A stretch of DNA of 9,040 bases from Treponema sp. GTDB lineage: Bacteria; Spirochaetota; Spirochaetia; Treponematales; Treponemataceae. Positions 1 through 6,150 of this stretch are shown here, in pieces. The first letter of the stretch is position 1; each line of letters starts with the position of its first letter. The notes below the pieces were generated by a model, which had not been told where the DNA came from, made no database searches, and saw only the letters and a list, made by a program, of their open reading frames with translations. Both the position numbers and the translations under genes were made by a program. The stretch is taken from NCBI GenBank assembly GCA_016297805.1, contig JAEDFX010000091.1, positions 1 to 9,040 on the forward strand. The letters run 5' to 3'.

Positions 1-51
1 AGCATCACCCTGCGGAGGTGAGGGTCGCACGTTCGAATCGTGTCAGTCTCA
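1..51 (+). tRNA. tRNA-Arg, 3' part (anticodon apparently GCG)
   Basis: Only the part from the end of the D arm onward is inside the window. The anticodon stem pairs 5-9 with 17-21 (TCACC/GGTGA, five Watson-Crick pairs) and encloses the 7-nt loop CTGCGGA. With the T at 11 as U33, the anticodon at 12-14 is GCG, which reads Arg CGC/CGU. A 5-nt variable loop (22-26) follows, then a T arm 27-31/39-43 with loop TTCGAAT. Bases 44-50 are the 3' strand of the acceptor stem and A51 is the discriminator. CCA is not encoded (the next bases are AAG), so it must be added by CCA transferase. The tRNA identity is sure; the Arg assignment depends on the loop reading and on the missing 5' half. Confidence 0.85.
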
Positions 52-57
52 AAGAAT

Positions 58-88
58 AAGTCAGTCGATTAAGACTGGCTTTTTTTTT
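58..88 (+). terminator. Rho-independent terminator of the tRNA gene
   Basis: Bases 59-66 pair with 73-80 in an 8-bp stem with one G-T wobble and a 6-nt loop. A run of nine T (80-88) follows immediately. It lies 7 nt after the tRNA 3' end. The Dabb gene starts 28 nt further on with no clear promoter of its own, so some read-through may supply that gene. Confidence 0.85.
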
Positions 89-116
89 GCCCTAAATTAT
101 TTATAAGGAATGTTTT

Positions 117-416
117 ATGGTTAAACACGTAATTTTATGGACATTAAAAGAAATGTCTGACGCAGAAAAGAAAGAAGTGAAAGCAGGAATTAAAACTAGT
201 CTTGAAGCATTAAAGGGAAAGATTCCAGGCCTTATTGATATAAAAGTCAATACAGAAGGTCTTCCAAGTTCTACAGTAGACCTGATGCTTGATTCTACTT
301 TTGAATCAGCAGAAGCCTTAAAAGCATACTCTGTTCACCCGGAACACGTTGCAGCAGCCGACACAAAAGTTCGTCCTTTTACTGCAAACCGTGCCTGTTT
401 GAACTACGAAATATAA
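117..416 (+). CDS. Dabb-family (stress-responsive A/B barrel) small protein
   Basis: The 99-residue protein has the features of the Dabb family: an opening MVKHVILWTLKE strand, a central amphipathic helix rich in Lys/Glu, a second half with PGLIDIKVN, and the HPEHVAAA motif followed by a final strand. Family members are about 95-110 residues, so this one is full length. They form dimeric alpha/beta barrels. The family covers plant stress proteins, a few polyketide cyclases and many bacterial proteins of unknown role, so no reaction can be assigned. The start is supported by AAGGAA (105-110) with 6 nt to the ATG. There is no signal peptide, so it is cytoplasmic. It stands alone between a tRNA terminator and a convergent gene; its stop overlaps the A/T run that terminates that gene. 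Confidence 0.85.
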   Translation: MVKHVILWTLKEMSDAEKKEVKAGIKTSLEALKGKIPGLIDIKVNTEGLPSSTVDLMLDSTFESAEALKAYSVHPEHVAAADTKVRPFTANRACLNYEI

Positions 417-541
417 AAAAAGGGGCTGTCCTAAAAATAATGAGTGTAGCGCTCATTGAGCTCGTCGAAATGACTTCTACACTAAATGTGGTGGTTTCGA
501 TAAACTCAACCACCGTAATGCAAACTTATTGGGACAGCCCC
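415..541 (-). terminator. Likely terminator of the SUMF-domain gene
   Basis: In the minus direction, the outer stem of the folded element (532-541 with 422-431, GC-rich) is followed at once by seven T (complement of A 415-421). That is the layout of an intrinsic terminator, although the enclosed region is about 100 nt. In the plus direction the stem is followed by CATTTC, a poor T-run, so it would act mainly on the minus-strand gene that stops 8 bp away. Confidence 0.5.
422..541. repeat. Folded REP/MITE-like element with 10-bp inverted ends
   Basis: The ends GGGGCTGTCC (422-431) and GGACAGCCCC (532-541) are perfect inverted repeats. After a small bulge the stem continues as 436-440 with 526-530. 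Inside are two hairpins. One pairs 453-457 with 469-473 around an 11-nt loop and is itself enclosed by stem 444-449/477-482. The other pairs 490-496 with 508-514 (7 bp), also around an 11-nt loop. Read on opposite strands, the loops are GAGCTCGTCGA and GAGTTTATCGA: 8 of 11 bases agree and the three differences are transitions. Two related hairpins in inverted orientation are typical of REP/BIME-type repeats. No open reading frame or obvious target duplication is present. The structure is read directly; the repeat-family status is inferred. Confidence 0.6.
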
Positions 542-549
542 ATTTCAGT

Positions 550-2355
550 CTATTCTACATTTCGACAGATTCGGATACCATTTTCAAAGTGAGCATACCA
601 GGCCTGACAGGCATCCTTAAAATCAGTTCTACAATATTTACTATCATATGAGTAGTTTCCGCCCCGCACAGCTGCAGGACGTTCTACATTTCCTGTATCG
701 CCCCAGCACCATTCTGAAACATTTCCACACATATCGTATAATCCGCAGCTATTAGGCATCTTCATTCCTACAATATGGGTTGTTCCTTCACTATTATCCT
801 TAAACCAGGCAACATCTTCTATATAGTTGCTTCCCGCATATTTTCCCGACTGCTTTTCAGATCCACCCATAGCAAAATATTCCCATTCTTCAATAGTAAG
901 CATACGATATCCATTGGCATTAAAATCACACTTAATATTTTTCCAAGCCTTTTTATTATCTCTTGGAACTTCACCCCATGCCCCAGGATTTCTTGCTTCA
1001 TTTATTGAATAACATGGTACAAGTCCATCACGGATACTCAATAAATTGCAGAACACAATTACATCATACCAGGAAACTGTTTCTACTGGATAATAGTCTC
1101 CCTGATTTGCAGATGGATTACTTCCTGTAACAAGTCTATATGACTGCTGTGTAACTTCAGTTTTTGAAACATACAAATCTGGAATTTTCTTAGAACCTTC
1201 TATTTTTACCATTTCTATTGCATGTGTAACAAAACGATTACCTAATTCAATCTTTTCTGGTTCTTCAGGTTCATCTGCTTTTTCTTCTGCTTCGCGTTTT
1301 GCAGCTTCGGCTTGTTCCAGTTTAGCTATAAAATCAGGGTCAACACCTTCCATTGACTCAAGGAAAGGCTTTACAGGATCGTCTTTATCCTCTGTTCTAA
1401 CCCAGTTCTTGCCGAGTTTATCCGGATCATATACAGCAGTAGATTCATCGTATGGAGCTTCAGAAATTACATCTCTTTCATCTTCTGGAATAAATTCTTC
1501 CTCAGGCTCTAGTTCAGGTTCTGGCTCTACAGGAAGCTCTTCTTCTTCAAAAGGTATGGCAGAAGGAATATCTTTATCTTCTTTTGCTTCGACAGGCTCA
1601 ACAAGTGAAGTTTCTTCTTCAAATGGATTTGGTGCAATATGTTCCAAATCTGCTTCATCTTCTTTTATATAACTTGAATTATAAGATTCCAGTTTTTCAG
1701 CATAATTTCCTGCAGTTATATCATTTTTAGCAAGAACTTCTGGTATGGGTTCAGGAGCGGCTTCTTTTTTTTCAGGCTTTACCGTTTTCTGATTTTTCTT
1801 TGAACTACCAGATTTTCCTTTTGAAAAATTAAAGCTGTTATCCATAAAACTGCCAGAATAATCAGCATATTTTTTTGAGAAAGCACGGATATTTACAAAA
1901 ATTCCATCTGCCAGGTGAACAACTCCATTTCTTGCCCACGGATATCCAAACACTACAGTTTCTGGAATATAAATATGAAAACACTGTCCAAATTTATCAT
2001 TTTTTTCTGGAGTAGAATCAATAAGTGAATACCTTGCTGTTTTTGATTCCAGTACTTTACCATTCAGATAGCGAATTTCATCACCATTTATTTTATTATA
2101 TTCAGTTGCTCTGTATGCATAGTTAGTCTGCTTGCCCGAAGGATCTTTATTTGATTCAATCAGCATGACACTTTCAATGCCAGTCTTTTTTCTGATATAC
2201 AAATGATAGCCAGAACCATTTTTTGAAGGTCCGTTCTCATCTCCAGGAAGAATATAGATATCATCCGCAGTTACAGATAAATTTGACTTTACTTGAGAAA
2301 AGGATGGCAGAGTCAACGACAAAACTGCGGCAAAAACTAAAAATGCTTTTTTCAT
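550..2355 (-). CDS. Secreted protein with acidic linker and C-terminal FGE/SUMF-like domain
   Basis: The 601-residue protein begins with a Sec signal peptide (MKK, hydrophobic 4-16, probable cleavage after Ser20, no lipobox Cys), so it is exported to the periplasm or surface. Residues about 21-175 form a globular module with a GYHLYIRKKTGIESV-type segment that I associate with Treponema proteins but cannot name. Residues about 178-370 are a linker: first Lys/Ser-rich, then dominated by Glu, Asp and Pro. Residues about 374-601 are a formylglycine-generating-enzyme/SUMF1-type domain, shown by PVETVSWYDVIVFCN (423-437), RMLTIEEWEYFAMGG (484-498), the GLYDMCGNVSEW signature (538-549) and RGGNYSYDSKYC (564-575). 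Of the two catalytic cysteines of true FGE, the second is Cys575 and the first is Tyr570, so sulfatase activation is unlikely. A structural or ligand-binding role is more probable. No sulfatase gene is nearby. No good ribosome site precedes the ATG. Confidence 0.85.
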   Translation of the reverse strand: MKKAFLVFAAVLSLTLPSFSQVKSNLSVTADDIYILPGDENGPSKNGSGYHLYIRKKTGIESVMLIESNKDPSGKQTNYAYRATEYNKINGDEIRYLNGKVLESKTARYSLIDSTPEKNDKFGQCFHIYIPETVVFGYPWARNGVVHLADGIFVNIRAFSKKYADYSGSFMDNSFNFSKGKSGSSKKNQKTVKPEKKEAAPEPIPEVLAKNDITAGNYAEKLESYNSSYIKEDEADLEHIAPNPFEEETSLVEPVEAKEDKDIPSAIPFEEEELPVEPEPELEPEEEFIPEDERDVISEAPYDESTAVYDPDKLGKNWVRTEDKDDPVKPFLESMEGVDPDFIAKLEQAEAAKREAEEKADEPEEPEKIELGNRFVTHAIEMVKIEGSKKIPDLYVSKTEVTQQSYRLVTGSNPSANQGDYYPVETVSWYDVIVFCNLLSIRDGLVPCYSINEARNPGAWGEVPRDNKKAWKNIKCDFNANGYRMLTIEEWEYFAMGGSEKQSGKYAGSNYIEDVAWFKDNSEGTTHIVGMKMPNSCGLYDMCGNVSEWCWGDTGNVERPAAVRGGNYSYDSKYCRTDFKDACQAWYAHFENGIRICRNVE

Positions 2356-2363
2356 AGAAAATA

Positions 2364-2372
2364 ATTATAACA
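2364..2372 (-). promoter_or_regulatory. Extended -10 promoter of the SUMF-domain gene
   Basis: On the minus strand the sequence reads TGTTATAAT, a perfect extended -10 (TGn then TATAAT). Only 8 nt separate it from the ATG at 2355, so transcription would start within a few bases of the start codon. This fits the lack of a Shine-Dalgarno sequence and points to a leaderless or nearly leaderless mRNA. The matching -35 position (2387-2392) reads TGTCAA, a weak match. Confidence 0.5.
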
Positions 2373-2386
2373 CATAAACGAGTATG

Positions 2387-2415
2387 TTGACATATCTAAA
2401 ATTAAACTGTAAATT
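2387..2415 (+). promoter_or_regulatory. Sigma-70-type promoter of the SRP RNA gene
   Basis: A perfect -35 TTGACA (2387-2392), a 17-bp spacer and a -10 TAAATT (2410-2415, 4 of 6 to consensus) place the transcription start at about 2421-2423. That is exactly where the outer stem of the SRP RNA begins, and the coincidence supports both calls. Confidence 0.7.
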
Positions 2416-2421
2416 TCTAAT

Positions 2422-2522
2422 TGGTCCAGATGCCCTTCAAGTGTCTTATTCAAAACCCCGCCAGAGGAGGAATCCAGCAACGGTATGAATTTAGAGCTGT
2501 GCTTGGGATTATCTGGGCCTTT
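2422..2522 (+). ncRNA. ffs: Small bacterial signal recognition particle RNA (4.5S RNA)
   Basis: A single long hairpin of about 100 nt. The outer stem pairs 2423-2431 with 2511-2519 (9 bp, one wobble). Inner helices pair 2438-2441 with 2502-2505, 2448-2451 with 2487-2490, and 2458-2460 with 2481-2483. The tip is the SRP domain IV: stem GGA/TCC (2466-2468/2473-2475) capped by a GGAA tetraloop (2469-2472), with the symmetric loop AGA on the 5' side and AGC followed by A (2476-2479) on the 3' side. The 3' strand (TGTGCTTGGGATTATCTGG, 2498-2516) closely resembles the same part of E. coli 4.5S RNA. The RNA binds the M domain of Ffh and targets membrane proteins to the translocon. The first symmetric-loop base on the 5' side is A2465 where G is usual. 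The promoter start and the U-run match the RNA ends. Identification is by structure and remembered consensus, not by a covariance search. Confidence 0.85.
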
Positions 2523-2526
2523 TTTT
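2511..2526 (+). terminator. Terminator of SRP RNA (closing stem plus U-run)
   Basis: The 3' strand of the RNA's own outer stem (2511-2519) is followed directly by seven T (2520-2526). The mature-end stem therefore doubles as an intrinsic terminator. The GH2 gene starts 31 nt later with no separate promoter that I can see, so read-through here may be how that operon is transcribed. Confidence 0.7.
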
Positions 2527-2557
2527 ATGTCTGATTTTTAAGGCCAGGTATGTATCT

Positions 2558-5500
2558 ATGAGAAATTTATTTAATGACGGCTGGGAGTTCTGCGAGCTTC
2601 CTCTTGAAAACGATTCTATGTTCAATGGAAAGGAACCTGTTCTGTTTACCCCAGATCAGTTTTTTGACACTGCTGCCGGACTCCAGTATAAATCTGTAAA
2701 AGTTCCTCATGACTGGCAAATTTCCCATGTAAAGGATTTATATAGAAACAGCGTTGGCTACTACAAAAAGAATTTCACTTTAGAACAGGGAGAAATTCGT
2801 GATCATCATCTGGCTCTGAAATTTGAAGGCGTTTATATGAACAGTGCTGTTTGGGTAAACGGTAAAAAAGCAGGTGAATGGAAATACGGCTACAGCACTT
2901 TTGAATTTGATATAACACATCTTGTTCAGATTGGAGAAAATACAGTACAGGTTATTGCTGTTTATCAGAATCCTAATACAAGATGGTACTCAGGTGCAGG
3001 TATTTTCCGTGATGTTACACTGATTAATACCCGTAAAACTTTTCTTGCTACTGATGGAACTTATTTTGTAAGCAAACCGGTTGATTCTAAAATGCTGGAT
3101 AAAGAATGGACTATAACGATTTCCACAGAAGTTGCAGGTTACCTGTCTGGTCATAAAGTTATAAACACTATTACAGATAAAGATGGAAATATTTTTACAA
3201 AATCTCATTTTCCAGTTTCGCCTTTACCTGTTACAGAAGATGAAATCGAATATCTTCATAAAAATATTCCAGCTTTGTCTTTCAATACAATTTCAAAATC
3301 TTCAGAAGAACTTACTGTTTCAAATCCCCACCTTTGGGATGTGAAAGACCCTTATTTATACACTTTGACTACAGAACTTTTTGATGCTGAAAACAATCTT
3401 ATTGATTCCTACAGTCAGAACTGTGGTTTCAAATATGCTGAATTTACAACAGATCAGGGCTTCTTCTTGAATGGCCGTCACCTGAAGATTAACGGAGCCT
3501 GTCAGCATCATGACCACGGAGCTCTTGGTTCTGCTTTTGATATAAATGCTCAGCGCCGTCAGTTTCTTAAGCTAAAAGAAATGGGCGTAAACTCAGTCCG
3601 CTGCTCTCATAATCCACCTCCAAAAGCATGGATGGATCTGGCAGATGAACTGGGACTTATGATTGACGACGAAGCCTTTGATATGTGGGAAAAGCCTAAA
3701 ACTACTTTTGACTATGGCAACTACTTTAATGAATGGCACGAAAAAGATACTGTAAGCTGGATTAGAAAAGACAGAAATCATCCAAGCTTGATTATGTGGT
3801 CTATTGGTAACGAGATTTATGATACTCACATGGGAAATGGTTATGAAATCACAAAAACTCTCTATAAAATTGTTGAACGCCATGATCCGTTAAAAAATGC
3901 ACCAATCACAATTGCTTCAAACTATATGATGACGGAAGGTGCCCAGCACTGTGGTGAAGAAATTGATACAGTTGGATACAACTATCTGGAACGTCTTTAC
4001 GATGAACACCACAATAAATATAAAGATTGGAAGATTTACGGTTCAGAAACTGGTTCTACAGTTCAGAGTCGTGGAATCTATCACTTCCCAGAATCTCTTA
4101 AGCTGGTAACCTTCAGCGATGGTCAGTGTTCTACTCTTGGAAACTGTACTGCTCCCTGGGGTGCTGCAAATACTCAGACTCTTATTACAGGAGACCGAGA
4201 TATTCCATATTCTGCAGGACAATATATTTGGACTGGCTGGGACTACATTGGAGAACCAACTCCTTATCACACAAAAAACTCATATTTTGGTCAGATTGAT
4301 ACTGCAGGCTTCCCCAAGGATACCTTCTGGCTTTACAAATCAGAATGGGCAGGAAAAGATGCAGAACCATTTGTTCACCTTCTGCCATATTGGGACTGGA
4401 ATGAAGGTCAGCTAATTGATGTAAAGGCATATTCTAATGCCTCGGCTGTAGAGTTGTTCTTTAACGGAGAATCTTTAGGCCGACAAGAAATTGATCATGT
4501 AAAATCAAAGGAACCTCTTGGACGCTGGCAGCTGGAATACCGTAAAGGTGAACTGAAAGCTGTTGCTTATGATGAAAGTGGAAATATTGTTGCTGAAGAA
4601 ATAAAACGTTCTTTTGGGGATCCTGCAAAAATCATTCTGGAACCAGAAACTTACAACACAGGCGATTTATTCTTTATTGATATTATGACTGCAGATAAAG
4701 ATGGAACTCTTGTTGAAAATGCCCGTAACTATATCACCTTTAATGTAACAGGTAACGCTGAACTGGTTGGTATGGATAACGGCGACTCTACTGATTATGA
4801 TGAATATACACCGGCAAATGGAAAATCTTTGAGCCGCAAGCTTTTTGCGAATCGTCTTGTTGCTGTTGTAAGAATGAACAAAGGAGCCGCCGCTAAGGGT
4901 GGTTTTGTTATTACTGCAGCCAGCAAGGATTTACCAACTGTTTCATTAAAATACGATGGCACAAAATGGATTGAAGCAGCACCTTACCTTGCTATTCGTC
5001 CTGAAATGGACTTTGTTCCAACTCGCAAAATTGAAATTATTGCAGAAGGCAGTCCAAAAATGAACAAGGACAACAGGGAAATTAAGGTTACCTGTAAGGT
5101 TCTTCCAGAAAATGCTTCAATTAAGGAAATAAACTGGAAGCCTGTTCTTAAAGAATGTGTTCCTAGCGATTTTATTGAAGTTACTGATTTACAGGGAGCC
5201 GGAACTGGTACTGAAACTGCTGTAATAAAAGCTGTATGTGACGGTGATTGTATTCTTCGCTGCACTGCACGAAATGGTGGTGAACTGGATGAAGTTTTAA
5301 GTGATTTGAATTTCAGTGTTACAGAAGTTGGAAATCCTAAATTGAATCCTTACAAGCTGATTGAAGGATGCCGCCACGATTTATGGGACAAAACCCGTAA
5401 CAGGGCTCCTGTATGCCTTGAAGGTGGTATTTCTAACCGGGAAGCTGCAGGACTGGGACCTACATGGGTCGGCTTTACAAAGGTTGATTTTGGAACTGAA

Positions 5501-6148
5501 GGTGCTGACACTATCCACATTCCTATTTTCTCTTTTGAAACAGAGCTTCCTGTAGAGGTTTGGGATGGAACTCCAGGAGATGGTACAACTTACGAGGGTA
5601 CAAAACCTTCCACAACTGGTGGTGAATGCCTTGGTAAATTTACTTATAAACACGAATCAATTTACAACACTTACAATGAAAATGTTTTCACTTTAAGTAA
5701 ACGTCTTTTTGGAGTTCATACAATTTCCATTGCTATTCCTCATGAGCTTTATCTTCAGGGCTTTTATTTTGACCAGACACCAAAAGCTACAGCAAAGCTT
5801 CGTGCTCTGGATGCTGATGTAGTTTCTGGTGATACTTTCACTAAAACTACTGATGGAGTAGAAGGAATCGGAAACAACGTCAGTCTTGATTTTTGGAATA
5901 TGGATTTTGGTGAAATAAAAGTCACAAAAGTAACAATCTGTGGAAAGTCTAATACTGAAAACAATTCTATAAATATAAAATTCTTCGGGGCAGACGGAAA
6001 GAATTCTACACAACTCATAGAATTTGCCCATACAGATGATTACGAAGAAAAAACTTTTGATATTTCACCTGTTTCTGGGGCTCAGAAAATCAGTTTTGTT
6101 TTCCTCCCCGGCTGTAATTTTGACTTCAAATGGTTCAGGTTTAACTAA
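2558..6148 (+). CDS. Glycoside hydrolase family 2 (beta-galactosidase-type), very large, multidomain
   Basis: The 1196-residue protein has GH2 architecture: sugar-binding jelly roll (about 1-158, with PHDWQI and NPNTRWYSGAGIFRDV), Ig-like sandwich (about 165-295), and TIM barrel (about 298-600). The barrel shows CSHNPPP (349-355), the acid/base Glu419 in WSIGNEI and the probable nucleophile Glu497 in YGSETGS. Residues about 605-690 resemble the DUF4982 module, about 695-800 the GH2 C-terminal domain, about 823-922 a bacterial Ig-like fold. Two CBM6-like beta-sandwiches follow (about 968-1072 and 1103-1196, the last ending in FDFKWFRF). Such enzymes hydrolyse terminal beta-galactosides; the exact substrate cannot be read. 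No signal peptide is present, so it should be cytoplasmic, which is odd for a protein with binding modules. The start has AGG about 9 nt upstream. It heads a two-gene operon with the permease. Confidence 0.9.
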   Translation: MRNLFNDGWEFCELPLENDSMFNGKEPVLFTPDQFFDTAAGLQYKSVKVPHDWQISHVKDLYRNSVGYYKKNFTLEQGEIRDHHLALKFEGVYMNSAVWVNGKKAGEWKYGYSTFEFDITHLVQIGENTVQVIAVYQNPNTRWYSGAGIFRDVTLINTRKTFLATDGTYFVSKPVDSKMLDKEWTITISTEVAGYLSGHKVINTITDKDGNIFTKSHFPVSPLPVTEDEIEYLHKNIPALSFNTISKSSEELTVSNPHLWDVKDPYLYTLTTELFDAENNLIDSYSQNCGFKYAEFTTDQGFFLNGRHLKINGACQHHDHGALGSAFDINAQRRQFLKLKEMGVNSVRCSHNPPPKAWMDLADELGLMIDDEAFDMWEKPKTTFDYGNYFNEWHEKDTVSWIRKDRNHPSLIMWSIGNEIYDTHMGNGYEITKTLYKIVERHDPLKNAPITIASNYMMTEGAQHCGEEIDTVGYNYLERLYDEHHNKYKDWKIYGSETGSTVQSRGIYHFPESLKLVTFSDGQCSTLGNCTAPWGAANTQTLITGDRDIPYSAGQYIWTGWDYIGEPTPYHTKNSYFGQIDTAGFPKDTFWLYKSEWAGKDAEPFVHLLPYWDWNEGQLIDVKAYSNASAVELFFNGESLGRQEIDHVKSKEPLGRWQLEYRKGELKAVAYDESGNIVAEEIKRSFGDPAKIILEPETYNTGDLFFIDIMTADKDGTLVENARNYITFNVTGNAELVGMDNGDSTDYDEYTPANGKSLSRKLFANRLVAVVRMNKGAAAKGGFVITAASKDLPTVSLKYDGTKWIEAAPYLAIRPEMDFVPTRKIEIIAEGSPKMNKDNREIKVTCKVLPENASIKEINWKPVLKECVPSDFIEVTDLQGAGTGTETAVIKAVCDGDCILRCTARNGGELDEVLSDLNFSVTEVGNPKLNPYKLIEGCRHDLWDKTRNRAPVCLEGGISNREAAGLGPTWVGFTKVDFGTEGADTIHIPIFSFETELPVEVWDGTPGDGTTYEGTKPSTTGGECLGKFTYKHESIYNTYNENVFTLSKRLFGVHTISIAIPHELYLQGFYFDQTPKATAKLRALDADVVSGDTFTKTTDGVEGIGNNVSLDFWNMDFGEIKVTKVTICGKSNTENNSINIKFFGADGKNSTQLIEFAHTDDYEEKTFDISPVSGAQKISFVFLPGCNFDFKWFRFN

Positions 6149-6150
6149 AA

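Noticed and set aside
556..572. GTCGAAATG near the end of the SUMF gene, similar to part of the repeat at 464-472
   Set aside because: Here it encodes the conserved C-terminal CRNV of SUMF domains and lacks the hairpin, so the match is probably accidental.
1409..1672. Plus-strand open frame rich in Ser and Gly
   Set aside because: It is the antisense of the Glu/Pro-rich linker of the secreted protein; the Ser/Gly bias follows from reversing GAA/GAG/CCA codons. No ribosome site.
2422..2522. Metabolite riboswitch or 6S RNA instead of SRP RNA
   Set aside because: The RNA ends in its own U-run well before the GH2 start, is too short for 6S RNA, and carries the GGAA/AGCA tip of SRP domain IV.
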